Below, piece after piece: positions 56,552 to 64,000 of a DNA stretch of 64,000 nt. The position numbers and the translations under genes were made by a program. This DNA is from Gehongia tenuis. GTDB lineage: Bacteria > Bacillota > Clostridia > Christensenellales > NSJ-53. Each line of letters begins with the position of its first letter. Position 1 is the first letter of the stretch. Below the pieces are notes generated by a model, which had not been told where the DNA came from, made no database searches, and saw nothing but the letters and a program-made list of their open reading frames with translations. The stretch spans positions 248,001 through 312,000 of the forward strand of contig NZ_JACRSR010000001.1 of the NCBI RefSeq assembly GCF_014384795.1. Direction: 5' to 3'.

Positions 56552-56921
56552 AACTTGATCAGGCGAACACGACGACGGGGAGTAGTAGTCGGCGGAGCTT
56601 CTTCCAGAGAGCCGCGGGTGCTGGAAAGCGGCAGAAGCAAAACGGATGAACTGGCCCCCGAGTGGCCGGCTGAAACCGGGCGAATGGGCGAATGGGCGAA
56701 TGGACGAGCGGGCGAGTGAGCAAGCGGCAGGGACCCACGGCGGGCGCAAAAAGCCGACACCCATCACCGGGAGTAGGAACGGACGGAGTTTCCACCGATA
56801 TCGGGAAAGCGCGTTCATGGGACGCGGCAGAGTGGATGGGCTTTGGCCCGTCAAGAGAAGTGGTACCACGGAAGCAGTTTAACAGCTTTCGTCTTCATCA
56901 AATGAGGACGAGAGCTTTTTT
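56552..56921 (+). promoter_or_regulatory. T-box riboswitch, leucine specifier, before acyl-CoA ligase
   Basis: The 5' side of Stem I has CGGGG-AGTA (56576-56584). The 3' side has GAA then CTG (56651-56653), a purine and CCCCCG, giving a Leu specifier. AGAGAGCC, the T-box core AGTGGTACCACGG (about 56859-56871) and a 15-bp terminator (56884-56898 with 56902-56916, T run) follow. UGGU suits the A73 of tRNA-Leu. Three tandem GGGCGAAT octamers (56678-56701) lie between Stem I and the T-box. Confidence 0.88.
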
Positions 56922-56956
56922 ATTTAGAAATTTCGCGTGAGCAGGAGGTAATCGAA

Positions 56957-58630
56957 GTGAAAGAACTCATTTCCATCACCATGGGAAAGATGCTGGAGAG
57001 GATGGCGGACCAGTACCGGGACGACAACATGATCAATTACACCATCCGGGACTACCGCCGCACCTGGGGTGAATTCGATGAGGAAGTGAACCGCATCGCC
57101 CGGGCCTTCATGGCCATGGGCATTGAAAAGGGCGACCATGTGGCCATCTGGGCCACCAACGTGCCCCAGTGGCTGCTCACCCTCTTCGCCACCGCCAAGA
57201 TCGGCGGCGTCCTTGTCACCGTCAACACGGCCTACAAGGTGTTTGAGCTGGAGTACCTCCTGCGTCAGTCGGACACCAAGATGCTGGTGATGATCGACAG
57301 CTTCAAGGACTCAAGCTATGTGGACATCGTGAACGACCTGTGCCCCGACCTCAAGGACAGCGCGCCCGGCGGGTACAATAACCCCCGGCTGCCCTTCCTG
57401 AAATCGGTGGTGTACGTGGGCGAGGGCAAAGGGGAGACCCCGGCGGGCATGATCAACTGGAACGATCTCTACGATCTTGCGGAAAAGACCCCCGTGGAAG
57501 CCTTCCGCGCCCGCACCGATTCCCTCGATCCCCAGGACGTGGTCAACATGCAGTACACCTCCGGCACCACCGGCTTCCCCAAGGGCGTCATGCTCACCCA
57601 CTACAACGTGGTCAACAACGGCATGTGCATCGGCGAGTGCATGAAGTTCACCCATGACGACAAGCTGTGCATCACCGTGCCCTTTTTCCACTGCTTCGGG
57701 CTGGTGCTGGCCACCATGGCCTGCCTCACCCACGGCACCGCCATGGTGCCCATCGACTACTTCCGGCCCACCTGGGTGATGGACGCTCTGGAGAGCGAAA
57801 AGTGCACCGCCGTTCACGGCGTGCCCACCATGTTCATCGCCATGCTGGAGCACCCGGACTTCAAGAAGCACGATTTCTCCCACATGCGCACCGGCATCAT
57901 GGCCGGCTCCCCCTGCCCGGTGAAGGTCATGCGCCAGGTGGTGGACGAGATGCACATGACGGAGATCACCATCGCTTACGGCCAGACCGAAAGCTCGCCC
58001 GTGTCCACCCAGACCACCACCGACGACTCCATCGAGGCCCGGGTGAACACCGTGGGCCGGGTGCTGCCCCACGTGGAGGCGAAGATCGTCGATCCCGAGA
58101 CCGGCAGGACCCTGGGGCCGGGACAGCCCGGCGAGTTCTGTTCCCGGGGCTACAACACCATGCGCGGCTACTACAAGCTGGAGGAGGCCACCGCCCAGGC
58201 CATCGACAAGGACGGCTGGCTCCACACCGGCGACATCGCCGTGGTGGACGAGAACGGCTACTACAAGATTACGGGCAGGATCAAGGACATGATCATCCGG
58301 GGCGGCGAGAACATCTACCCCAAGGAGATCGAGGAATTCTATTACACCCAGGACGGCGTCAAGGACGTGCAGGTCATCGGCGTGCCCGACAAGCAGTACG
58401 GCGAGGAGATCATGGCCTGCATCATCAAAAAGGAAGGCTGCACCCATACCGAGGAGGAGTACCGGGAGATGGCCCGCCAGCACCTGGCCAAGCACAAGGT
58501 GCCAAAATACATCTGGTTCATGGATACCTTCCCCATGAACAACGCCGGCAAGATCCAGAAGTTCAAGATGCGGGAAAATGCCGTGGAATATTTGGGCCTT
58601 GAGAAGGATGCGGCCATCGAGACGGCGTAA
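56957..58630 (+). CDS. AMP-forming acyl-CoA synthetase
   Basis: This 557-residue ANL-superfamily ligase is distinct from the one at 50961. MQYTSGTTGFPKGVMLTH is the P-loop, TIAYGQTESSPVSTQT the A5 motif, WLHTGDIAVVDENGYYKITGR the hinge region, IIRGGENIYPKEIEEF the CoA-site segment, and NNAGKIQKFKMRE the catalytic lysine motif. The start is GTG with AGGAGG 8 bases upstream. It lies behind a leucine-type T-box, so uncharged tRNA-Leu should raise its expression. One consistent role is isovalerate to isovaleryl-CoA, feeding leucine synthesis by reductive carboxylation. General fatty-acid activation is the alternative. Confidence 0.9.
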   Translation: MKELISITMGKMLERMADQYRDDNMINYTIRDYRRTWGEFDEEVNRIARAFMAMGIEKGDHVAIWATNVPQWLLTLFATAKIGGVLVTVNTAYKVFELEYLLRQSDTKMLVMIDSFKDSSYVDIVNDLCPDLKDSAPGGYNNPRLPFLKSVVYVGEGKGETPAGMINWNDLYDLAEKTPVEAFRARTDSLDPQDVVNMQYTSGTTGFPKGVMLTHYNVVNNGMCIGECMKFTHDDKLCITVPFFHCFGLVLATMACLTHGTAMVPIDYFRPTWVMDALESEKCTAVHGVPTMFIAMLEHPDFKKHDFSHMRTGIMAGSPCPVKVMRQVVDEMHMTEITIAYGQTESSPVSTQTTTDDSIEARVNTVGRVLPHVEAKIVDPETGRTLGPGQPGEFCSRGYNTMRGYYKLEEATAQAIDKDGWLHTGDIAVVDENGYYKITGRIKDMIIRGGENIYPKEIEEFYYTQDGVKDVQVIGVPDKQYGEEIMACIIKKEGCTHTEEEYREMARQHLAKHKVPKYIWFMDTFPMNNAGKIQKFKMRENAVEYLGLEKDAAIETA

Positions 58631-58654
58631 TTATAAAGGAAGGGGGAGATTAGG

Positions 58655-59467
58655 ATGAAAACTGCATTTTCCACCATCGGCTGCCCGGGCTGGACCTGGA
58701 ACGAGATCTTTGCCACCGCCAAGGATATGGGCCTTGACGGCATCGAGATCCGGGGCATCGGGCCGGAAATCTACGCACCGAAGGCAGAGCCCTTCTCCGA
58801 GAAGAACCGGGCCGCCACCCTGGAGCGCCTCCAAAAGGCGAACGTGGCCATCAGCATGGTGACCTCCGGCGCGTGCCTCGGGCGGAGCAAGGATATGGAG
58901 GCCTCCATGGCGGAGGCGAAAAACTACGTGGATTTCGCGGGAGAGATCGGCGCGCCCTATGTCCGGGTGATGATCTCCGATACGCCGGAGGGTTATCCCG
59001 ACGAGGACGTGGAGGGGGCGGCGGAGCGCTACCAGGCGCTGTGCGCTTACGCAAAGGGCACCGGCGTGGACGTGCTCATCGAGACCAACGGCAAGCTGGC
59101 CGATTCGAGGGTGATGCGGCGCTTCCTGGACAGCGTGGACGCGGCGAACAAGGGCGTCCTTTGGGATATCCATCATCCCTACCGCTTCTATGGGGAAAAG
59201 CCCGGGTATACCTACGAGAACATCGGCGAATACGTGCGCTACATTCACGTGAAGGATTCGGTGGGCACGTCAAAGAAGGTGGAGTACCGCATGATGGGCT
59301 ACGGCGACGTGCCCATCTTCGACACGCTGAAGATCCTCAGCGAGAACGGCTATGCGGGCTATGTGAGCCTCGAATGGGTCAAGCGCTGGAACCCGGACCT
59401 GCAGGAGCCCGGCGTGGTGTTCTACCATTACGCCAACTACATCCGCTTCCTGATGAATCAGCTGTAG
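58655..59467 (+). CDS. sugar phosphate isomerase/epimerase, TIM barrel
   Basis: This 270-residue xylose-isomerase-like TIM barrel begins KTAFSTIGCPGWTWNEIFATA, with MGLDGIEIRGIG, VLIETNGKLADS, LWDIHHPYRFYGEKPGYTY, YIHVKDSV and VSLEWVKRW. These supply the Glu, Asp and His metal ligands of the family. It lies 24 bases after the acyl-CoA ligase gene and should be cotranscribed with it, although a sugar isomerase has no obvious link to the ligase. The family also includes hydroxypyruvate and inosose isomerase/dehydratase members. Substrate unknown. Confidence 0.85.
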   Translation: MKTAFSTIGCPGWTWNEIFATAKDMGLDGIEIRGIGPEIYAPKAEPFSEKNRAATLERLQKANVAISMVTSGACLGRSKDMEASMAEAKNYVDFAGEIGAPYVRVMISDTPEGYPDEDVEGAAERYQALCAYAKGTGVDVLIETNGKLADSRVMRRFLDSVDAANKGVLWDIHHPYRFYGEKPGYTYENIGEYVRYIHVKDSVGTSKKVEYRMMGYGDVPIFDTLKILSENGYAGYVSLEWVKRWNPDLQEPGVVFYHYANYIRFLMNQL

Positions 59468-59521
59468 CCGGCGCCGGGCGGGCACGGATCGTGCCCGTTC
59501 CCGTACGAAGGGGGAATTTTT

Positions 59522-60085
59522 GTGGCCTCGGGAAGAATGCTGGCGGACGGGCGCCGGCTCTACGACATGGCGGACCCCGTGTTTCAGGCGGAATGCACCC
59601 GGGCGAAGGTGCTGATGCAGGCGCTGAACGGGGCGCCGGCCGGCGACTATGCCGGACAGGGGCGGCTGCTTCGGGAGCTTGTGGGCTCCATCGGCGAGAA
59701 CGTGATGGTGGGCCAGGGCTTCTTGTGCAACCTGGGCTACAACATCCATCTGGGGGACCGCTTCTACGCCAACGCCAACGTGACCCTGCTGGACCTCGGG
59801 GAGATCCGGTTCGGCAAGAACTGCATGGTGGGCCCGAATGCGGCGCTCTACGCGGTGGAGCATGAGCTCCTGCCCGCGGGCCGCAACGACAGCGCCTACG
59901 GCGTTCCCATCACCGTGGAGGACGACGTTTGGATCGGCGGCTCCGCGGTGGTGCTGGGCGGGGTCAGGATCGGCCGGGGCGCGGTGATCGCCGCGGGGGC
60001 CGTGGTCACGAAGGACGTCCCGGCCATGACGGTGGCCGCGGGGAACCCGGCCCGGGTGGTCCGCCGGCTCACGGAAAGGGCGTAG
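59522..60085 (+). CDS. hexapeptide-repeat O-acetyltransferase (maltose/galactoside type)
   Basis: This 187-residue left-handed beta-helix acyltransferase is of the LacA/Maa group. SGRMLADGRRLYDMADPVFQAE is the typical N-terminal helix pair. FLCNLGYNIHLGDRFYANANVTLLD and ITVEDDVWIGGSAVVLGGVRIGRGAVIAAGAVV carry the hexapeptide repeats (shown in outline: VWIGGSAVVLGGV, IGRGAVIAAGAVV). The catalytic His is in VEHELLPAGRN. It transfers acetyl from acetyl-CoA to a sugar hydroxyl. The start is GTG with AAGGGGG upstream. It is probably the last gene of the T-box operon. Confidence 0.9.
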   Translation: MASGRMLADGRRLYDMADPVFQAECTRAKVLMQALNGAPAGDYAGQGRLLRELVGSIGENVMVGQGFLCNLGYNIHLGDRFYANANVTLLDLGEIRFGKNCMVGPNAALYAVEHELLPAGRNDSAYGVPITVEDDVWIGGSAVVLGGVRIGRGAVIAAGAVVTKDVPAMTVAAGNPARVVRRLTERA

Positions 60086-60114
60086 TTGACCCCCGCGCCG
60101 GTTTTTGATACAAT
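60086..60114 (+). promoter_or_regulatory. promoter of the ABC importer
   Basis: TTGACC (60086-60091), immediately after the acetyltransferase stop, and TACAAT (60109-60114) have a 17-base spacer. Confidence 0.75.
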
Positions 60115-60124
60115 CAGAAAAGAA

Positions 60125-60221
60125 GCGGTCATGAAGGCCGCACGCGCTCTCAAATGAAACGATGATGAATGGAGCCAGGAAGGCTGAGCCCGGATGAACC
60201 GGGCAGGCTTTCCTGGTTTTT
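60125..60221 (+). promoter_or_regulatory. terminator-bearing leader of the ABC importer, riboswitch candidate
   Basis: A first hairpin GCGGTC-ATGAA-GGCCGC (60125-60141) and a second, GCCCGG-ATGAA-CCGGGC (60188-60204), share the same AUGAA loop. The second sits inside a larger terminator stem (CCAGGAA 60175-60181 with TTCCTGG 60210-60216, then five T). A third AUGAA lies between. The terminator precedes the first transporter gene, so expression needs read-through. I do not recognise the RNA as a known riboswitch class. Confidence 0.55.
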
Positions 60222-60243
60222 GCATTCTTGGGGAGGAATAGGT

Positions 60244-61836
60244 ATGTCTAAGTTTTGGAAACGCATATGGGCATTTGCCCTAGCAGGGGTAGTATTGTTA
60301 GCGCTTACGGGATGCGGGGAAAAGCCCGCGTCCGGCACGGACGGAGGACGGCAGGGACGCTCGGAGGATGAGCTCACCATCGCCTCGGGCAAGGAACCGG
60401 AGGAGGGCTTCTCGCCCATCACCGGCTGGGGCAGCTACCAGCATCCCCTGTTCTTCAGCACCCTTCTTTGGCGGGACGGGGAGATGAACATCGTGAAGGA
60501 TCTCGCCACCGACTACACCGTCTCGGACGACGGGCTCACCTACCGTTTCACCCTGCGGGAGGACGCGGTCTTTTCCGACGGGGAGCCCCTCAAGGCCTCC
60601 GATGTGGCCTTCACCTATCAAAAGGCCGCCGAGGGAACCAGCGTGGACCTGACCAACCTTGAAAGCGCCGCCGCCGAGGGGAATGAGGTCGTTTTGACCC
60701 TGAAAGCGCCCCAGTCCACCTTCATCGACACGGTGTGCCGCCTGGGCATCGTGCCCGAGCACGGCTACGGGGAGGATTTCGCGGACCATCCCGTGGGTTC
60801 CGGACCCTACAAGCTGGTCCAGTGGGACAAGGGCCAGCAGGTGATCGTGGAATTGAACGACTTATATTATGGAAAGAAACCCTTCTTCAAGAAGCTCACC
60901 TTCGTTTTTCTGAGCGAGGAGACCACCTTCGCCGCGGCCAAGGCCGGGGAGCTGGATGTGGCGGCGGTGACCAACGCCATGGGCGGGGAGACCGTGGCCG
61001 GCATGGAGATGCTGGACCTTGCCACCATCGACAACCGGGGCATCGTCTTCCCGGTGAATCCGCCCTCGGCGGACGGCACCCAGGGCAACGCGGTCACCTC
61101 GGACAGGGCGGTGCGCCGGGCGGTGAATCTGGCGGTGGACCGGGAGGCGCTGATCGACGGCGTGCTCTACGGCTTCGGCAAGCCCGCCTACACCGAGTGC
61201 GACGGCATGCCCTGGTGGAACAAGGATACGATGATTGAGGACGGCGATCTCGAGGGGGCGGGCAAGCTTCTCGAGGAGGCGGGCTGGACGATGGGCGAGG
61301 ACGGCATCCGGGTGAAGGACGGCCTTCGCTGCGCCTTCACGCTGATCTACCCCTCCGGCGATCAGGTGCGGGAATCGCTGTCCCTCGCCATGGTGGACAT
61401 GCTGCTGCCGGCGGGCATTGAGGTCACCGTGGAGGGCGTGAGCTGGGATGAGCTCGGCACCCGCATGCTGAAGGATCCCTCCATGCAGGGCTGGGGCTCC
61501 CATTCGGCCATGGAGTGCTACAACCTCTACCACACCACGGCCGACGCCTCGAACTGGTACAACGTGGGCTACTACTCGAACGCCGCCGTGGACCGTTATC
61601 TGGAGGACGCCCTTTACGCCACCGATACCGGCGCCGCCGATGAGCTGATTCAAAAGGCCCAGTGGGACGGCGAGGAGGGCTACAGCCTTCTCGGGGACGC
61701 CGCCTGGGCCTGGCTGGTCAACATCGATCACGTGTATTTCGTCAGCGAGGGCCTGGACACCGGCGTGCAGAAGCTCCATCCCCACGGCCACGGCTGGCCC
61801 ATCACCGACAACATCACCGAGTGGAAGTGGAAGTGA
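60244..61836 (+). CDS. ABC transporter substrate-binding lipoprotein, peptide/nickel family
   Basis: This 530-residue exported lipoprotein starts at ATG 60244, with GGGAGG 7 bases upstream. Its signal peptide ends in the lipobox LTGC. The SBP family 5 fold is clear: LTYRFTLREDAVFSDGEPLKASDVAFTY, PVGSGPYKLVQWDKGQQV (outlined: VGSGPYKLVQWD), and AVRRAVNLAVDREALIDGVLYGFG (outlined: RRAVNLAVDREALID). The C-terminus carries HPHGHGWPITDN, a histidine cluster seen in nickel/cobalt-type members. Peptide binding is the alternative. It is the first gene of an Opp/Nik-type importer. Confidence 0.88.
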   Translation: MSKFWKRIWAFALAGVVLLALTGCGEKPASGTDGGRQGRSEDELTIASGKEPEEGFSPITGWGSYQHPLFFSTLLWRDGEMNIVKDLATDYTVSDDGLTYRFTLREDAVFSDGEPLKASDVAFTYQKAAEGTSVDLTNLESAAAEGNEVVLTLKAPQSTFIDTVCRLGIVPEHGYGEDFADHPVGSGPYKLVQWDKGQQVIVELNDLYYGKKPFFKKLTFVFLSEETTFAAAKAGELDVAAVTNAMGGETVAGMEMLDLATIDNRGIVFPVNPPSADGTQGNAVTSDRAVRRAVNLAVDREALIDGVLYGFGKPAYTECDGMPWWNKDTMIEDGDLEGAGKLLEEAGWTMGEDGIRVKDGLRCAFTLIYPSGDQVRESLSLAMVDMLLPAGIEVTVEGVSWDELGTRMLKDPSMQGWGSHSAMECYNLYHTTADASNWYNVGYYSNAAVDRYLEDALYATDTGAADELIQKAQWDGEEGYSLLGDAAWAWLVNIDHVYFVSEGLDTGVQKLHPHGHGWPITDNITEWKWK

Positions 61837-61864
61837 TCCGTCGAACCGATAGGGAGGGAAATGG

Positions 61865-62842
61865 ATGAGGGTGTTCAAATTTGCGCTGCTGAAGAGCCTT
61901 CGCATGCTGGCGCTGATGCTGGCCGTCGCCGTGGTCAGCTTCGTTTTGGTGCAGTTCGCGCCCATCGACCCGGTGCAGGCCTATGTGGGCGGCAACGCCG
62001 CCGTAAGCGCCGAACAGCGGGAGCGCATCGCCGAATACTGGGGCCTCAATGATCCGCCGGCGGAGCGGTTCGTGAAGTGGGGCTCCGCGCTGCTCCGCGG
62101 GGATCTGGGCGAGTCGAAGATCTACAAGCGGCCGGTGGCGGACGTGATCGGGGAGCGCTTCGCCGCCTCCATCGCGCTCATGGCGGTGGCGTGGGTGTTC
62201 TCCGGCGTGTTCGGGTTCCTTCTCGGCATGGTGAGCGCCGCCCATCGGGGCAGGTTCCTGGACCGGGCCGTCAAATGGCTGTGCCTCACCCTCAGCTCCA
62301 CGCCGGTGTTCTGGTTCGGCCTTCTCATGCTCATGGTCTTTTCCGTGTGGCTGGGCTGGACGCCCATCGGCCTTTCCGTACCCATCGGCGAGGCGGGGGC
62401 GGCGTCCTTCGGGGCGCGGCTGGCCCACATGGTCCTGCCCGCCCTCACCCTCTCCATCACCAGCCTCGGGCCCATCGCCCTCCACACCCGGGCGAAGCTT
62501 CTGGACGTGATGGACAGCGACTTCATGCTCTACGCCAGGGCCAGGGGCGAGCGGGGCTTCGGGCTGTACCTCCGCCATGGGGCGAGAAACATCGTGCTGC
62601 CCGCCATCACCCTGCAGTTCGCCTCCTTCGGCGAGCTCTTCGGCGGGAGCGTCCTCGCCGAGCAGGTCTTTTCCTATCCCGGTCTCGGCCAGGCCGCCAC
62701 CCAGGCCGGCCTTCGGGGGGACCTGCCCCTTTTGATGGGTGTGGTCCTTTGCATGGCCCTGTTCGTTTTTCTGGGCAACCTCACCGCCAACATCCTCTAC
62801 GGCGTGATCGATCCCCGCATCCGAAAGGGGGCGGAGGCATGA
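61865..62842 (+). CDS. ABC transporter permease, DppB/NikB type
   Basis: This 325-residue membrane protein of the BPD transport permease family has about six helices. The N-terminal FVLVQFAPIDPVQAYVGG and AEYWGLNDPPAERFVKW segments are typical of the B subunit. The EAA-loop signature is in DSDFMLYARARGERGFGLYLRHGARN (outlined: YARARGERGFGLYLRHG), which docks on the ATPase. GGGAGG lies before ATG 61865. Its stop overlaps the start of the second permease (ATGA). Confidence 0.92.
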   Translation: MRVFKFALLKSLRMLALMLAVAVVSFVLVQFAPIDPVQAYVGGNAAVSAEQRERIAEYWGLNDPPAERFVKWGSALLRGDLGESKIYKRPVADVIGERFAASIALMAVAWVFSGVFGFLLGMVSAAHRGRFLDRAVKWLCLTLSSTPVFWFGLLMLMVFSVWLGWTPIGLSVPIGEAGAASFGARLAHMVLPALTLSITSLGPIALHTRAKLLDVMDSDFMLYARARGERGFGLYLRHGARNIVLPAITLQFASFGELFGGSVLAEQVFSYPGLGQAATQAGLRGDLPLLMGVVLCMALFVFLGNLTANILYGVIDPRIRKGAEA

Positions 62843-63651
62843 GCGAACGGAAGAAGGCCCTCATCACTCTGGCGGCGGCGGGCGGCGTGATCCTCCTCAT
62901 CCTGGCGCTGGGACTCACCCTCCCCGGCGGCACCGCCACCAACTTTGCGGAAAAGAGCCTTTCCCCCTCCCTGGCCCATCCCTTCGGCACCGATTGGCTG
63001 GGCCGGGATATGCTGGCAAGGACGCTGAAGGGGCTGGTCTTTTCCATCGCCGTGGGGCTCATCGCCGCGTCGGTGAGCACGGTGATCGCCGTGGTGCTGG
63101 GCATTTTCGCCGCCACCTTCGGGAAATGGGCGGACGCTCTCATCAACTTCATGGTGGACCTGTGCCAGGGCATTCCCCACATCCTGCTCATGATCCTCAT
63201 CGCCTTCGTGCTGGGCGGGGGCGTAAGGGCCATCATCGTGTCCATGGCGCTCACCCACTGGCCCAGCATGACCCGGCTCATCCGCTCGGAGGTGATGCAG
63301 CTGAGGTCCATGCCCTACGTTCAGGTGTCCCGCCGTCTGGGCCGGGGCCGCATGCACATCGCGGCAAGGCACATCCTGCCCCATCTGTGGCCCCAGATCA
63401 TCGTGGGGTTCATCCTGCTCTTTCCCCACGCCATTCTTCACGAGGCGTCCCTCACCTTCCTCGGGTTCGGGCTGTCCGTGCAGCAGCCCGCCGTGGGCAT
63501 CATTCTGTCCGAGGCCATGAAGTACCTTGCCACCGGCCAGTGGTGGCTGGCCTTCTTTCCGGGGCTCATGCTGCTCATCGTGGTCCGGCTTTTTGACCGG
63601 CTGGGGGACAGCGCAAGGATGATGGTGGACCCGACGAAGGTCCACCGGTAA
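62839..63651 (+). CDS. ABC transporter permease, DppC/NikC type
   Basis: This 270-residue permease starts MSERKKALITLAAAGG and has the C-subunit motif HPFGTDWLGRDMLART near residue 47. The EAA loop QVSRRLGRGRMHIAARHILPHLWP follows (outlined: SRRLGRGRMHIAARHI), then HEASLTFLGFGLSVQQPAVG and EAMKYLATGQWWLAFFPG. About six helices are visible. GGAGG lies just before the ATG at 62839. It pairs with the permease upstream to form the membrane channel. Confidence 0.93.
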   Translation: MSERKKALITLAAAGGVILLILALGLTLPGGTATNFAEKSLSPSLAHPFGTDWLGRDMLARTLKGLVFSIAVGLIAASVSTVIAVVLGIFAATFGKWADALINFMVDLCQGIPHILLMILIAFVLGGGVRAIIVSMALTHWPSMTRLIRSEVMQLRSMPYVQVSRRLGRGRMHIAARHILPHLWPQIIVGFILLFPHAILHEASLTFLGFGLSVQQPAVGIILSEAMKYLATGQWWLAFFPGLMLLIVVRLFDRLGDSARMMVDPTKVHR

Positions 63652-63661
63652 GGAGGCCGCT

Positions 63662-64000
63662 ATGCTGCTTGAGGTTAAAAATTATTCCCTGGGCTTCGTC
63701 CAGTATACCGCCGGACTCAAACGGCGGAACTTCACCGTGCTGCGGGAGATGAACCTCGCCGTAGCGCCGGGGGAGATCGTGGCGGTGTTCGGTGCCAGCG
63801 GGTCGGGCAAAAGCCTGCTCGCCCACGGGATTTTCGGCATCCTGCCGGAGAACGCCTGGGCCGCGGGGGAGATCCGGCTGGGAGGAGAGCTCCTTCTCGG
63901 GGACCGCCTTGAAAGGGCCCGGGGCCGGGAGATGGCCCTCATTCCCCAGTCGGTGGATTTTCTGGACCCGCTGATGAAGGTGGGCCGGCAGGTGGCGGAC
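63662..64000 (+). CDS. ABC transporter ATP-binding protein, DppD/NikD type (3' end outside window)
   Basis: The frame opens at ATG 63662, 10 bases after the permease stop, with AAGGAGG upstream, and is still open at the window end (113 codons visible). It begins MLLEVKNYSLGFVQYTAG, with Walker A GASGSGKSLLAHG at about residues 47-59 and a Q-loop IPQSVDFLDPLMKVGRQV near 94-111. The signature and Walker B motifs lie beyond the window. It is the first ATPase of the importer; a second is expected to follow. Confidence 0.88.
   Translation, partial: MLLEVKNYSLGFVQYTAGLKRRNFTVLREMNLAVAPGEIVAVFGASGSGKSLLAHGIFGILPENAWAAGEIRLGGELLLGDRLERARGREMALIPQSVDFLDPLMKVGRQVAD

Overview
The window reads as chromosome of a GC-rich, spore-forming, anaerobic Bacillota of the Clostridia class, probably a gut-type organism related to Oscillospiraceae. 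The evidence is: three T-box leaders, a type III glutamine synthetase, the DapL route to lysine and peptidoglycan, single-chain PurL, a CotJC-like manganese catalase, a BclA-like collagen protein behind a sigma-K-like promoter, and wall-anchor signals of the PxTG type known for clostridial class B sortases. The species cannot be named from this sequence. No rRNA, tRNA, CRISPR array or transposase was seen.

Layout, left half. 1-5.4 kb: HD hydrolase (cut by the window edge), a TIM-barrel isomerase, then a drug-response cluster (Lsa-like ABC-F protein behind an attenuated leader, MarR regulator, MATE pump). 5.4-7.6 kb: phase-variation locus A, made of a wall-anchored surface protein, a small unknown protein, an invertible promoter and a serine recombinase. 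7.9-13.2 kb: TVP38 membrane protein, second MATE pump, membrane GGDEF protein with a small partner, MerR-TipAS regulator. 13.3-20.4 kb: purL, a repeat-rich surface protein, manganese catalase. 20.4-28.1 kb: T-box-controlled trpB and a trpA that has lost catalytic residues, then an Hpt / HD-GYP / GGDEF signalling operon and a lipoprotein.

Centre. 28.1-42.0 kb is one tightly spaced ten-gene minus-strand operon for nitrogen assimilation and amide-nitrogen use: three split glutamate synthase genes, glnA, an ANTAR regulator, purF, carA, a carB-dapF fusion, nadE and dapL. Diverging from it, 42.4-47.3 kb carries asnA, glnN and an ammonium transporter fused to a PII domain. Three leaders here (glt, asnA, amt) share one design: a hairpin with an AANGGC hexaloop whose 3' side overlaps the 5' arm of an intrinsic terminator. 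That is the expected layout for ANTAR antitermination, and the likely regulator is encoded inside the first operon.

Right part. 47.5-49.1 kb: NUDIX protein and phase-variation locus B, a second copy of the recombinase / invertible promoter / small-protein module, with its promoter now facing the small gene (locus A faces away). 49.2-54.3 kb: small enzymes, a T-box before an XRE-cupin regulator and an acyl-CoA ligase, and the collagen-like spore protein. 54.4-60.1 kb: XRE regulator, sugar kinase, P-loop kinase, and a leucine-type T-box before a second acyl-CoA ligase operon. 60.1-64.0 kb: an Opp/Nik-type ABC importer with a terminator-bearing leader, cut by the window end.

The strongest candidates for new biology are the duplicated recombinase / invertible promoter / small-protein module in opposite orientations, the single-hairpin ANTAR-like regulon, and T-box control of acyl-CoA ligases. 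The last may mark amino acid synthesis by reductive carboxylation of scavenged acids.
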